A stretch of 64,000 nucleotides of DNA from Dendrolimus kikuchii (Eukaryota; Arthropoda; Insecta; Lepidoptera; Lasiocampidae): positions 19,806,888 to 19,870,887 of the forward strand of contig CM034406.1 of assembly GCA_019925095.2 (NCBI GenBank), read 5' to 3'. Shown here piece by piece: positions 1-30,052 of the stretch; the stretch's first letter is position 1; the number at the start of each line of letters is the position of its first letter. A program made the position numbers and the translations under genes. Under the pieces are notes generated by a model. It worked only from the letters and a program-made list of their open reading frames with translations. It did no database searches and had not been told where the DNA came from.

Positions 1-59
1 AACCAGAGGTGGTAGCCATCCAGTCGGGCAAATGCCCTACCACCTGGCTATAACTATAT
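1..59 (-). repeat. Rep-A SINE-like repeat, fragment
   Basis: This is the reverse complement of the middle of Rep-A, a roughly 310-bp A-tailed interspersed repeat present more than twenty times in the window. The match runs from the hairpin GGTGGTAGGGC to CTACCACC and is cut by the window edge and by divergence. Non-coding. Confidence 0.8.
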
Positions 60-572
60 AATGCTTAGGTTGTCTACTTGAAATTGAGATTCTTGAGCTC
101 AACATAAGTTTGGTAAATTATTGTTACGTGCGAGCGGGGTACGCACTTAGGATTGGAAGAAAACACCAGTTTTTAACTAAACGCTTTTATTGACTACACA
201 GCCGCGCGTAAAACCTCTCCGCAGGGTTGCCCCTGTACGCACGACTAACGATGCACTGTCTCGACGATAAGTTGTCTCACTCGCAATACCGTCGCCGATA
301 TTGCGTAGACCACCTTCTGCTGCTGCAGTGCTCATCTCCGATATTACCGCTTGTAGCTCGCTTTTGGTTCTTCTCTCGAACTACGCTACACACCTTCTTC
401 ACTTAACTGTCCACTAAACTTGTCACTAAATTCACCACTTAACTCGTCACTGTCTTCTAATAGACTTCTCTTCCAACTCTTGCCTATCGCACTTATATCG
501 CACTATATACTCGGAAGCATTTTCTGGAACCCATAATTTCGATCTTCTTTTCGCTGTTCTTTTGTTTACTAT
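60..572. other. No gene recognised
   Basis: No ORF, splice-bounded exon or RNA gene is convincing here. A TGTTACG motif at about 120 followed by GC-rich sequence could be the edge of a decayed LTR, but no partner LTR was found. Confidence 0.4.
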
Positions 573-787
573 CTGTCCCTTTTTGAACATCTATCTCTGT
601 CTTTTCCTTCCCGAACCTTCTATTCGGGAACTTTCGTTTATCATCTATCCCTTTCTAACATCTATCTATCTCTGTCTTTTCCTTCCCGAATTTTCAATTC
701 TAGAACTTTCGTTCATCGTTTATCCCTTTCTAAAATGTATCCGTTCTTGTCTTTTCCTTCCAGAATTTTCTACCTTTTTCTAAAAGT
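573..787. repeat. About three units of a 75-80-bp minisatellite
   Basis: Three imperfect head-to-tail units share TGTCTTTTCCTTCC followed by a TTC-rich stretch and TATCCCTTTCTAA. The third unit is truncated. The short open frame across it is only the pyrimidine-rich repeat read through. Confidence 0.7.
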
Positions 788-864
788 TCTTAAACTAACT
801 AGATGGTTCCACCATCATTCGCCACATTATTATTAAACTCTGTCCACTCAAATGAGTTCAGAAT

Positions 865-1030
865 TGAGAGGAAGAAGATTAGGATGGTATGGGCATGGAG
901 GGATGAAAGTCGCGTGACAAAAAGAATGTTAAACTACAAGATGGATGGGTACAAATGTAAAGGTAGACCAAAAAAGAGATGGATGGATGTACTGTAGGAT
1001 GATATGATGATTTCTGGTGTGACAGAAGAT
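865..1030 (+). mobile_element. LINE ORF2 C-terminal remnant
   Basis: The reading frame encodes a degenerate GRPKKRWMD motif with an upstream WAWRDESRVTKRM stretch. This is the pattern seen at the very C-terminus of many arthropod LINE polyproteins (consensus RWxGHVxRMxxxR...GRPxxxWxD). It is short, interrupted and without flanking reverse transcriptase, so it is a dead fragment. Confidence 0.55.
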
Positions 1031-1070
1031 GTATGTCAGTGTGTGTGTGGAAGGAAAAGACATATTGTGG

Positions 1071-1352
1071 AGGAACGGAGAAAGAACACAATTTCCCGCG
1101 GCCGGGCGGCCTGTCGTAAGAGGCGACTAAACAACCTGCAGCCAGGTGGTAGGGCATTTGCCCGACTGGATGGCTACCACCCCTGATCTAAAGCATGCCG
1201 CCATAACAACTTTGAGTTGTGTTCCGGCATTAGTGACCAGGTTCCAGACCCACTTAAGAGAGCAGCAGCGCATTTGTAGCACCTTCGGTGTTGTAAATGT
1301 CCATAGGCGATGGTAACCGCTTTCCATTCAGTGGGCCGTCTGCCTGTCTGCT
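1071..1352 (+). repeat. Rep-A SINE-like repeat
   Basis: A nearly complete copy starting at GGAACGGAGAAAG and ending near CTGCTGAACTCC. The A-tail is degraded to a mixed sequence, suggesting an older insertion. It lies upstream of the first visible CaMKK exon. Confidence 0.85.
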
Positions 1353-1496
1353 GAACTCCGACCCAAAATAATTGGGATATGGTGAAAAAAAATTTGAGAG
1401 TTCTGTTTGTAAGTTAATTTCTATTAGTTAGTAATTTTAGTTTGTATAATATTATATAATATTTAATGTTCTACTAAATTAAATTACTTGTTTCAG

Positions 1497-19872
<18,376 letters not shown>

Positions 19873-20166
19873 TACGACACTCGGGCGGCTGGCGATCCGG
19901 CCGCAGACCACCGACAGTGGTTCGTCAAGATAAAGTTCGTCATTGATTTTGAATGAATATTATTTTTAAACAACTGCACTTATACAGGTGTGCTATTTTT
20001 TTAAACTCATTTATCATTGCAATTTCATTTATTCCATCTTCTAAACTAAGCCTGCAAGAGAATGAGATACGAGTTTTACATTGTGCAGCACAAATTGGAG
20101 AGCCAACAAGACCGATAACTACACTATTAGGTTTGAGTGAAGAATTATCTGTGGGTATATTCTCTG
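19873..20166 (+). other. Probable CaMKK 3' UTR
   Basis: Sequence directly after the TGA; GC-rich for about 60 nt, then AT-rich. I see no clear AATAAA before the retroposon at 20179, whose own A-rich end contains AATAAA; where the transcript ends is unknown. Confidence 0.35.
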
Positions 20167-20178
20167 AAGTTTCACACA

Positions 20179-20504
20179 GGAGTTTTTGGCGGGAACTGAT
20201 AGGAGATGTTGTGCTGTGCAGTTTTATTTTCTAAAAATGTGTAAAATTACTCTAAAATGAACAATAGTTGTAGGATATTGATAGTTTTTGAGTAGTAATT
20301 ATGTGTTTTGTGAGAAATGTGAACTGTATAGTCAAATGTGGCCTTTCGAGTTGTCACAAGAACTCCGTTGAATGGCACTAGCTGATTACGTACAGTTCAG
20401 CTGTGCTACACATAGGCTTAAGAAAATGAAGAAACTATATTGTAAACTAAGATCTGGCTTAAAGGCCTAGCTGCCAAGCCATAAACTTAAATAAAATAAA
20501 ATAA
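20179..20504 (+). mobile_element. Rep-D A-tailed retroposon with target duplication
   Basis: From GGAGTTTTTGGCGGGAACTG to CCAAGCCATAAACTTAAATAAAATAAAATA, flanked by AAGTTTCACACA (20167-20178 and 20505-20516). The target duplication and A-rich end show LINE-type retroposition. No pol III A/B boxes or ORF; the source RNA is unknown. Other copies lie at 24052, 46354, 51715, 56643 and 63310. Confidence 0.85.
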
Positions 20505-20924
20505 AAGTTTCACACATCACATCTCCAACTGCCATTGGAAAAGGTTTCAGTGACAAATGCGTTTTAAAAACATGCACACCGCCGCAGTTATTTGTCATTT
20601 CTGTCATTTCAATCATTAAATACTAAAGTATAGGCATACAAGGTATATTCCATGAATAATAAAAGTTTATTGTAAATATTTTTGAATAGATAGGAAATTT
20701 TGTCATTTTCTCAATTAATAGTAATAAGACACGCACAGGCGAGAACGTATTTTTGTAATTATAGGAGATGATGTAATCAGTTTTGGGTAATACTTTAGTT
20801 GCAGTTCGATCTGACCTTTTTTTTGTTAGTTTTTAGTATTCAAAATATTTATTTGGGAAGTGCCTTTGTACGTGCAAAATTTAAATGCTATAGTGAAGTT
20901 AGCTCCGTGACATACGCAAGTCAC

Positions 20925-21470
20925 ATCAAGCGTTATTAGAATTTATTACATCTATCACGCCTGATAGTGGTGCGAAAGAGATGGCATGCGAATCTGTATA
21001 CTGGCCGAGTGAGAGAGCAACAATCTCCTCTTTCAACACTACGAATAACAAGCATATTTCGTTTCAATTTGAAACCTGGCAGAAGACTCTGGGACTTACA
21101 TAATCACTAACCCAAAGAATAGTCTTCTGTATTTCATGAATGATGAACTATTAAGGAGCGTGATTCGGTTGCTAAAGAAGAAGATCGAAAAGTTCTAATG
21201 ACTTGCACTATTAAGGTGAACTAGTTCAGTGACCGAATTGTACTAGAAAGGAACGCTCACTTAGATATAACCAAATAAGCAGAAGACTACTTTGTAGTAG
21301 CAAAATTTACTTGCGGCCTGTGTGAAGTTAGCTCTGTGAATTTACACAGGTCATGTCAAGTGTTAATTGCTAAAGTGTAGTGTAAATGAGATGCCATGCA
21401 AATTTGTAAAGCGACCGAACGGGAGAAAAAAGACTCATCTTTCAAATTTGTGCGTACTATACAGTAAGCT
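20925..21470 (+). repeat. Diverged 150-bp direct repeat pair
   Basis: AAGTTAGCTCCGTGA...AGATGGCATGCGAATCTGTA (20925-21020) and AAGTTAGCTCTGTGA...AGATGCCATGCAAATTTGTA (21325-21400) are diverged copies, separated by the MITE at 21120-21290. Confidence 0.65.
21120..21290. mobile_element. MITE with AGTCTTCTG ends
   Basis: AGTCTTCTG at the left and CAGAAGACT at the right are inverted ends of a 171-bp non-coding element with TACTATTAAGG-like internal sequence shared with 24371-24536. Confidence 0.6.
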
Positions 21471-21660
21471 CTATTATTACTACTGGACTGGTCGCATATA
21501 AACGACAAGCATATTTTGTTTCAATTCACTTGCAATAATCCTTGAACTAATTTTATTACTCATGCAAGGAACATCTTTCTGTAGTAGTAAACTGCACTGA
21601 AAATCAGCGCTGTGCTGGAGGAAACTCCAACACAGCATGAAGCTGAGTTGCCGACCTCAT

Positions 21661-22780
21661 TTATAGGAAATTCGGTGTATAATATATTGAATTTTATCAT
21701 TAAAACTGTATGTATAAATATTTCTGCATCCATGTATTGTCGCTAGCAAATAATTTATTTCTTTCTTTCTTTCTGGTACCCTCACGGTCAGCTCAACAAT
21801 CAGCACCAGTATGGTGCCAATCAAACAGACACAAAAATAAAAATGACAGCAGATTGTTCAGTGCTAACAAGACCTTATGAATCATTGCGTTCCGAGCAAG
21901 ACGTGTACGAACTTCACGAACGCATTTAAATTTTGCTTGTCATATACATGAATCCTTTCAAAATCATATTTATTCAAAATTATAAGCTACAGCTAAGTCT
22001 ATAAGTTTTTTGTTGTATAATTTCTGCATAAACTATTTCTTTTTTATCATTGTTTTGTAAAATTATTTTCACATGTTGAGATTAGTTCATGTTGTTCTGA
22101 TGTTTGAACAATTTCGCAGCTTATTTTATTTATCTTTAGATATTTGAATATAAATTGTCAACAAGCAAGAAATGATATTCGTTACATAGTGATTTCAATT
22201 ATATTTTATAAATAAAAAATAACTTTCTACCATGGAAAAAGTGCTTGATGATATAAGCCAGCAATTGTATAAAATAAATTGACTTTTTGGTAACAAAAGT
22301 AAAGTACACATTTTAAAGATTTTTCTAGGTAGCTAAATATTGGAGTTGTTTTATCGGTTTGCCATAGAAATGTTATTGTTCTTAATTACAGTATTGCTTA
22401 GTTACAATTATGCAAATCTAAAGCTAGAACTATATTAGGCACACGTCGGCCACGTACGTCGATCTAGCGATCCCAGATTTTTCTTGGACGCTGGAGTCAT
22501 ACTCTTCCAGCGTGTACATATATACTCTAGTTCTATGTCTCATTGTCAGACCTGGGAATCATTATTGCCCGAGCGCCATCTGTGAAATTTAATTGACAAC
22601 GAGAAGTTTTAATTGACAATTTGCTACAACCAGCGTGAAGTACGCGACACATGTCTTAGAACGCGCCTGGATTTGGTGAGCCTTCCATCTTCCACGGGTG
22701 TGTGTCGACCTATAATGTAGTTCTTGCTTTATTTTTATGACAGTCTTCACAATTTTATTTTATAAGAATGTATATTTTCT
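21661..22780. other. No gene recognised
   Basis: AT-rich intergenic DNA with a short (TTTC)n run at 21758-21775. Several ACGTCG/ACGTACGTCG words near 22440-22470 are not part of a family I recognise. Confidence 0.4.
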
Positions 22781-22789
22781 TAAGTTTTT

Positions 22790-22860
22790 GCGACTAGTGG
22801 ACATAATAAAACTACGTTTTAACGGTTTTAAGCGCGGTAATTTGTTTGATTTTTATTTAT
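22790..22860 (-). mobile_element. Penelope-like terminal fragment
   Basis: CATAATAAAACTACGTTTTAACGG followed by TTTAAGCGCGGTAATTTG, as at 12030. Confidence 0.65.
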
Positions 22861-22872
22861 ATGATCTTAGTA

Positions 22873-23390
22873 AGTCATGGTAGCGTAATGGCTAGCGCAG
22901 GCGTCTGACCGAAATGCATATACCACTTAGGCAATTTTCTGACCTAATGTCCATATTGTTACGATTACCTCGTGCTAACAACGGCGAAGGAAAAACAACC
23001 CACAGCCAGGTGGTAGGGCATTTGCCCGACTGGATGGCTACCACCCCTGGTCTAGAGTATGCCGCCATAACAACCTGGAGTTGTGTTCCGGCATTAGTGA
23101 CCAGGTTCCAGTCTCCCACAAGAGAGCAGCAGCGCATTTGTAGCAACATTGCTATTGCAAATGTCCATAGGCGATGGTAACCGCTTTCCATCAAGTGGGC
23201 CGTCTGCCTGTCTGCTGATCTCCTGCAATAAAAAAAAGGAAAACATCGCGATGCAACCTACACATCGAGATAACCGATGTGTCAAACCTGCCAAGCCGCC
23301 TTGGACACGCGTGGCGGGTGTATTGGCCGTTACCCTATAGTGGGAGGCCCGAGCCCAGCAGTGGGACGTTTATGGGCTGTTATTATTATT
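22873..23390 (+). repeat. tRNA-derived SINE with nested Rep-A
   Basis: TGGTAGCGTAATGGCTAGCG (A box) is followed by a body ending AGCAGTGGGACGTTTATGGG and (TTA)n, as in the intact copy at 52619. The B-box region is deleted. A 5'-truncated Rep-A (22995-23237) has inserted after GAAGGAAAAA and is followed by GGAAAACATCGCG. Confidence 0.85.
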
Positions 23391-23393
23391 ATT

Positions 23394-23650
23394 CTGACGT
23401 TTCAGTGGCCATGATCACGGAAGACAAAGATGTCATGTGTCAATGAGTATTGTTAAAGTTTTATTTACTCTACCACGAACTCAATCATTTTAATTTTGTT
23501 TGTGGTTATTATTTATAGGCTATATTATTTTTAAGCTCCCATAGAGTAAATAATAACCATAAACAAAACTAAAACTAAATAATTAAATTAACAAATAATA
23601 ATAAAAATCAAATAAATTACCGCGCTTAAAACCGTTAAAACGTAGTTTTA
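23394..23650. mobile_element. Penelope-like terminal fold-back
   Basis: The first half (GTGGCCATGATCACGGAAGAC) is the reverse complement of the 3' region at 55400, while the second half, from CTCCCATAGAGTAAATAATA to AAAACCGTTAAAACG, is in the forward sense. Two ends are joined head to head. Confidence 0.65.
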
Positions 23651-24051
23651 TTATTTATAGGAAATTATTATAGGTCACTGATATTTATATATATTTAATT
23701 ATTAATCCTAGTGTAAATATTTTAAATATAATCAAATAAAATTGCTCAATGCTTATTTAAAATATTTCAAACATATTTTAAATTGCTTTTTTTAAGGATT
23801 GCAAAAGTTTTTTAATAATAATATGTAGTATACCACAAGTAAATGTTCTAGTTATAAAACGCGTCGATTATATTATCTATGCCCTTGATAAACCTATATA
23901 ACTAATATGTCCGCCTCTTAGAAAAATAACCAAATTACAAAAACTAGTCTTGTGTAGTTCATGAACTATGTACTATTAGGAATCGATTCCCTACACTGTA
24001 CTGAAAGAAACGTTTCACATCACCAGAGATTATTCGGTATCTTAGTTCATT

Positions 24052-24325
24052 TGGGGAGTTTTTGGCGGGAACTGAAAGGGGATGTTGTGCTGTGCAGTTT
24101 TATTTTCTGAAAATGTGTAAAATTACTCTAAAATGAACAATAGTTGTAGGATATTGATAGTTTTTGAGTAGTAATTATGTGTTTTGTGAGAATTGTGGAC
24201 TGTAAAGTCAAATGTGGCCTTTCGAGTTTTCACAAGAATTCCATTGAATGGTGTCGACTGTAGCCTACAGTACAATGGTGCCTGGCTTAAAGACCTAGTT
24301 GCCAAGCCTTAAACATAAATAAAAA
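24052..24325 (+). mobile_element. Rep-D retroposon
   Basis: GGGGAGTTTTTGGCGGGAACTG through TTGCCAAGCCTTAAACATAAATAAAAAAA; an internal part is deleted relative to 20179-20504. Confidence 0.8.
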
Positions 24326-24370
24326 AATAATTCATTTGCTCAGCGCTCAGCGAGCTGGTCAGCGATCCGA

Positions 24371-24536
24371 CTCTTGTGTAGCTCATAAACGATGTACTAT
24401 TAGGAACAGTGGTTGCAACAAAGCAATTCGAAAAGTTCTAATGACCGAATAGTACTATTAAGGTGAACTAGTTCAGTGACCAAATTGTACTAGACAAGAA
24501 CACTAACATAGATGACCGATTAGGCACAAGACTATT
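24371..24536. mobile_element. MITE with ACTCTTGTG/CACAAGACT ends
   Basis: Inverted ends with internal sequence TCGAAAAGTTCTAATGAC and GAACTAGTTCAGTGAC shared with 21120-21290. A half copy lies at 23945-24010. No ORF. Confidence 0.6.
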
Positions 24537-24627
24537 AAAAACAGTCCTTCAATAAAAGTTAATAACAGCACTTTTAGTCATATAAAGTTATATATGTATC
24601 TATTCTATAAGTGTCAGTATATGTACT

Positions 24628-24991
24628 ATGGGCGCGTTCCTCTAGTATCTCACAACGCCCAAAATGCTCCGAGGTTCCACATGGCAACCACGGTCGCTAT
24701 GGTCGTGGCGAGAACGTCACTAGTGACGTCATTATTTTCTATCACACATCGCCCACAACCCATGTCAGGAGCTGGGTCGAAGTGGGCGTTGATTACAGAG
24801 CATTAATTCTCTCTATCGCTTGACATTTAAAAAGGCGCGATTTTCAAATGAACCAATGAAATTTGTGTATTACATCAACGCTCAATAATTCGTTCCACTA
24901 GAGTTTATGATTGTAACGCCAGCAAGCAAGTGGAATTGGGAAAAATCGCGATCGTGAACGTGGTCATTGTGAGCCTCTAGTGGAACATAGC
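24628..24991. mobile_element. MITE with GCGTTCC ends
   Basis: GGGCGCGTTCCTCTAGT at the left is inverted as CTCTAGTGGAACATAGCC at the right. Internal CACTAGTGACGTCATT and TGGGCGTTG recur in the copy at 46166-46825. Non-autonomous. Confidence 0.65.
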
Positions 24992-25342
24992 CTACGTACT
25001 CTGTGATCACGAGCACTCATAAACATGACTACTATCTTATTTTTCCTGACTTTACAATAAATTATTAATGTCCATAATTTTTTAGTTAACAATTATTTAA
25101 ATTAAGACTGGGATGTGTCACTATCTTACTTATTAGTCCTTTTGTACTATTATATAGGCATCCCTTTCCAACACGCTCGTAACACTATAAGTGGAAACAG
25201 TTGGGCTATATTTCATTTTTATATATTTTAATATAGAATACGGCTTCTATATCGTTAGTTATTATTCTGAGATCTATCCATTAACGTCCCGCTGCTGTGT
25301 TTGGGTCTCCCTATTCCCCATTTGGGACATTTATAATCCATT

Positions 25343-25950
25343 TTTTTTCTTTTTGAGGCGAGGGAAAATGCTTAACCGATTTACGCACAAACTGGGTCGT
25401 TGCTAGGGGAACGACACGCGTCGGTCGGGGGCGATAACACTGCAGCAATAGTATGCTCTTGGCAGCGCTCCGTCCGCGATCGACGTCACAGAATAGTGTG
25501 GAAGACTCCGAGCGTTGCTGCACGAGCGAGCAACCCCAATACCCATTAAAAACCCCCTCCTCCCTGACGACCCTGCGCTTTGTTTGTGTTGGAAAGGCTG
25601 AGATTTAGAACATAGTTACGCCCAGCCGATCCAGCGCAATAAAGTGCCTGGAGTGTGCCCTGGGAGAACACACCCCACTTCGTTGTGCGGGGGTAGAAGG
25701 TCCTTTGCTCTCCTAGCAAGCTAAAGGCCCCCCGCGGTAAACGGAACCTAACTCAGGGAGGGAAGTAATGCGCGTACCTGCCTCTTCTGGTGCCATCTGA
25801 AGGCCGGCGACTTCGAGAAGACGCATTGGCACGCCCTGCAGGACTTCTTCTTGAGTGACATTACTGTCTCGCAAAAAGTAACCGCAGCCCCCCAATTGTC
25901 GCTGCTCTGCAGCATGGCCTTGACCAAGTCGCAGAGCGAGTCGACCGGAA
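25343..25950 (-). mobile_element. 5'-truncated R1-like LINE with 13-bp target duplication
   Basis: On the minus strand it begins inside a coding region (VDSLCDLVKAMLQSSDNW, TFCETVMS), continues into a GC-rich 3' UTR and ends CGCCTCAAAAAG plus A-rich tail. TTTATAATCCATT flanks both sides (25330-25342 and 25951-25963). The protein matches the C-terminus of the elements at 38205 and 55428. The R1-clade label is inferred from that C-terminal domain. Confidence 0.85.
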
Positions 25951-25979
25951 TTTATAATCCATTACGCTGACTTGAGTCA

Positions 25980-26540
25980 ATCGATTTCACACATCAACGC
26001 CTTTGATGTGTCAAACTGCTACTTTTGTAGAATTAAATTCTAAAATAGCTGTGTTCACCAGTTTCTTTCGGGGCTTTAACTTAACAATCATATCTTCTAA
26101 ACCTTAGAAGATATCGAAATGAACGATTCAAGAAAGTTTAGTATAAAGTTCCTCTTTTGACCTCTAAAATTTTCATTCAAATCGGTTCTGTCGATACTCA
26201 AATCAAACAGACAAAAATCCCAAAAGTGTTATTTTCGGAATCTGTTGGTCCGAATTCACCCGCTTATTTTTTCACATTTTTAAACGCATTGTACGAACTT
26301 GACACCTTCAACAGATTTATTGTATTACTAGAATATGCACGCGACTTCGTCTACGCTTGATTTGAAATTCCCGCGGGATTTCCGGGACACAGAGTATCGC
26401 AGCATTTAAAAAAGAACGTAAGCTAATGAAAACTGTGTCGGACTAAGGTAATTTTTATGCACTACAAACTGCTCCGGGAAAATTCCCATGGGTTTCACGG
26501 GATAGAAAATATCAAACACTTTATTACATAAAATTTCGGG
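25980..26540. repeat. Old CCCGCGGG-type repeat remnants
   Basis: GCACGCGACTTCGTC, TTCCCGCGGGATTTCC and CCGGGAAAATTCCC recur near 2640, 28010 and 59590. No coding content. Confidence 0.45.
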
Positions 26541-27101
26541 ACCCTTAAGCTCACTATTAGCACATATGCGGGCGCGATGCGATGGCCGGGAAAAGGCAAA
26601 GGGACGTGGAGAAAAAAGCAAGGAAGGACTCACCTCGCCACCATTCCGCCGCCACACTGCGCTCGTCCCCCGGGGGTTCACACACTCACTAGGATTATGC
26701 TTTGTTAATTAAATTTGGTTATAAACAGTTTATATCCTTATTCTATGTTCCAACAATCTTTGATACGTAATTTTATATGTAGTGCCGGTGACAGTAGTGA
26801 CAACCCACTTAATGTCCCCTATTCTGCGCATTCTTCTTTTAATAGTTTACTCTTTTCTCGATGGCGAGGATGGGGAGGAAGAATTTACAAGGAGGTGTTC
26901 CTCGGCGCAACCAACATATGTGTCCGCGATGAGAGTGCAGATTGCGTTTGTGCACGTGATCGTTAATTGTGTTGTTGTCTCACTCTGTTTATATAGCAGT
27001 TGTACGATTTGTATGAAATGGGTATATTTTCTTGGTATATTACGAGATAGTGATAGTGTTAGTCTTGCGGCTTTTTGGTATATCGATAATTGTCTTAAGG
27101 G
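26541..27101. mobile_element. piggyBac-like MITE, long form
   Basis: The ends CCCTTAAGCTCACTATTAGC and GACAATT...CTTAAGGG correspond to the compact 206-bp element at 43225-43430, but about 350 bp of extra internal sequence is present. TTAA follows the right end (27102-27105). Open frames here are not a gene. Confidence 0.6.
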
Positions 27102-27233
27102 TTAAAGAAGGACTTTATTTCTCATAAAAGATTTTTTACAATTCACTTAAACTATGAGAACATATATAAATTGTTGAAAAATAAGTTGTAATTTGTAAGG
27201 AGATAGAAAACACAAATACTAAAAGTTGCAGGT

Positions 27234-27555
27234 TTTTTTATTTTTTTTTATTGCAGGAGTTCAGCAGACAGGCAGACGGCCCACTTGATGGAAAGCGGTT
27301 ACCATCGCCTATAGACATTTGAAACACCAAAGGTGCTATAGATGCGCTGCTGCTCTCGTAAGGGGGAGACTGGAACCGGGTCACTAATGCCGGAACACAA
27401 CTCAAGGTTGTTATGGCGACATACTTTACACCAGGGGTGGTAGCCATCCAATCGGGCAAATGCCCTACCACCTGGTTGTGGGTTGTTTGGTCGCCTCTTA
27501 CGACAGGCCGCCCGGCCGCAGGAAATTGTATTCTTTCTCCGTTCCTGCACGGATA
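27234..27555 (-). repeat. Rep-A SINE-like repeat, full length
   Basis: Poly-T then TGCAGGAGTTCAGCAGACAGG through GTTCCTGCACGGATA. Confidence 0.9.
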
Positions 27556-28582
27556 ATAGTTTAGGTAGTAGTAGATAATAGGTAGTTTTGATTTATTTTT
27601 TATATATGCAAGTTACAAGTTCCTACGAACCAAAAGACAAGGATATAGATTTCGTGGAAGAGTCATTGTGTAACTTGTTATTTTTTTTTTTTTTTACTTT
27701 TTTATAATGTATTTATTTTTATATGAGTAATGTCTTATATAATAATATTTGCAATTATTGTATATTTATATATTGTATTGCGACAAATTTATATTTAATT
27801 TTGATAATTTTAAATATTTTGTAACACGTGATTTTTTAAGAGTTTTTTAAACACTTTTATGGATTTTTCTTTTTTCATGGTTTTTAGAAGTTGATTGTAT
27901 GTTTGGGCTCCTTCAAGTAATATGCTGCTTTTTCTATTGATAAGTGAAAAACTCACATTGAAATTCGATTATTTTTTAATTTATCCATTTTAAATCGTTC
28001 CCAGAATAATTCCCGCGGGTTTCCCAGAGTAAAAGTAGCGCAGATTTTAAGTCTAAGGATTTGCTGTCAATCAGCGAAAAGCGCGTCCAAATCGGCATAG
28101 TAGTTTCTACGTGAATCCCGAACAGACAAGAGATCTAAAAAGAATCTATAATCTATTCCGGTTGTTTTTTTTAATAGCTTCAATGTACAGACACGGCGTT
28201 TTTAGAATTTTATAATGTTATAGATAAATAAATTAGTAAATGCATGAAAATGTACATGTATGTCAAATTTTTAAACTTATTACGCCATGGGCTCTTAATG
28301 AAACTTCATTATTGAATATATTTTAAGATTGTAAAACAATGTTGCTTTTCGTAATGCCCCTGCTGCATCTGGTTTAATATGAGTGTTAATGACTGGGCCG
28401 AATAATTGGCACAAATTTGTGATTGAATTTAAAGCGAAACGATTTATTGTTGTTGTCTCACTCTGTTTGTATAGGATTTGCATGAAATGGAATTGAATTC
28501 AGTCATACTTACGCGAAGGTAAGACTCACCAACCACACACACTCACTACAGACACAAGTAGCCATACAAGATTAGCTTAGGC
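27556..28582. other. No gene recognised
   Basis: Very AT-rich; a T-run lies near 27680. A CCCGCGGG-type repeat relic lies at 28010-28220. Confidence 0.4.
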
Positions 28583-28950
28583 GTGTTGCTGGAGAGTTTC
28601 TTCCGCCGCTTCTTCTCCTCCAGTCACCGTCTGCCCATTTTTCCGTGTGCCCTGAACATTGCGACGAGCAGACGCAATGGTCCCCATATTCCCAGACCCC
28701 TAGAACCAGCAGTTCACCCCAATAGCCCGGTACTTTTTGTTCTCATTTCCCACAATAGTCCTACACTGGCCGGGGCTTGTCCTTGGGTGCATTACTATAT
28801 GGTGTAAACAGGGATAATCGCCGGTCAGTGTCACGCCACGTTTACATTAAATTTGTCAAAGGGCCTCTACGTGTTGGCCTTCCCATGGCCCCACGCAAGT
28901 CCTCCAAAGTCCTGGCCATTTTTATGGCCCGTGGTCTTGAAATACAAGTG
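28583..28950 (+). repeat. Rep-C fragment
   Basis: CCGTCTGCCCATTTTTCC to GGCCCGTGGTCTTGAA matches the 3' half of Rep-C at 40146-40762. It is preceded by GAGTTTCTTCCGCCGCTTC, a word that also occurs in the Penelope-like 3' region. Confidence 0.7.
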
Positions 28951-29067
28951 GTGTTTTTAATTTATTCAAAATCAGCCGGTTCGATTCCTGATAAGGGTAA
29001 TTGATTTTTCACAAATCTAATCATCATAATATTTTCTTAAGTTTTCGCGACTTGTATACATAATAAT

Positions 29068-29352
29068 ACAATTTCCTGCGGCCGGGCGGCCTGTCGTAAG
29101 AGGCGACTTAACAACCCACAGCCAGGTGGTAGGGCATTTGCCCGACTGGATGGCTACCATCCCTGGTCTAAAGTGTGTCGCCATAACAACCTTGAGTTGT
29201 GTTCCGGCATTAGTGACCAGGTTCCAGTCTCCCTTAAGAGAGCAGCAGCGCATTTGTAGCAACTTTGCTGTTGCAAATGTCCATAGGCGATGGTAAACGC
29301 TTTCAATCAAGTGGGCCGTCTGCCTGTCTGCTGATCTCCTGCAATAAAAAAA
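29068..29352 (+). repeat. Rep-A SINE-like repeat nested in a Penelope-like end
   Basis: 5'-truncated copy (TACAATTTCCTGCGGCC to CAATAAAAAAA) inserted between GCGACTTGTATACATAATA and AACTACGTTTTAACGG, which are contiguous in the Penelope-like terminal region at 56100-56150 (complement). Confidence 0.85.
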
Positions 29353-29442
29353 ACTACGTTTTAACGGTTTTAAGCGCGGTAATTTATTTTTTTGGTAATT
29401 TTTAATAAATTACCGCGCGTAAAACCGTTAAAACGTAGTTTT
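29350..29442. mobile_element. Penelope-like 37-bp fold-back
   Basis: Left arm from ACTACGTTTTAACGG to CGCGGTAATTTA is repeated inverted as TAAATTACCGCG to AACGTAGTTTT with a 19-nt loop. Near-perfect stem. Confidence 0.85.
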
Positions 29443-30052
29443 ATTATCTAATCCTAATCACTTTTAGTTTTCGTCAAGTTGAGCCTTAAGACTCCTTTGA
29501 GTGATTTTGGCTATACGTGTGAAAAATTCACCTGTACACATGAGTTATTTGTCAATGTTTAATGTTATCAACGACGTCGTATCTCAAATAACGCGTTAAA
29601 CCCTTATTTACATCACGTGACACAGTCACTAACGTTGACATTTTCCCAGGTGTAGCGGGAGCGTATGATGTGAAAATTACTTTGCAAAAAAATGGTCCAA
29701 AAATGTATATTGCCTTTGAAAGTTGTGATAGGAGGTTATAAAATGAATGCTTTTAAGATATAACTATTATATTTATTGTATGAATAAAAATTCGATTTAA
29801 TATTAATAATTGTATGAATAAATTAAAAAAAAAACTTCACTCAGATTTTAAAATTTTTTAAAAAAATTATCACTTATTATTTCGTATTTTGGAATTTTAT
29901 GATGTTTAATTGAATTTAATTAAAAGTTTTTTAATAATTAATTTGTTTTATTTGTGTATAAACCCACGAAAAACTTGAAAAATAACATAATTTTCAATTT
30001 CATTTTCAAAAAGGAAAGGTGAGAAACTTCTTTGGACCTACTGCCGGACAGC
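29443..30052. other. No gene recognised
   Basis: AT-rich, with AATTAAA-type runs; no exon-like segment. Confidence 0.4.
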
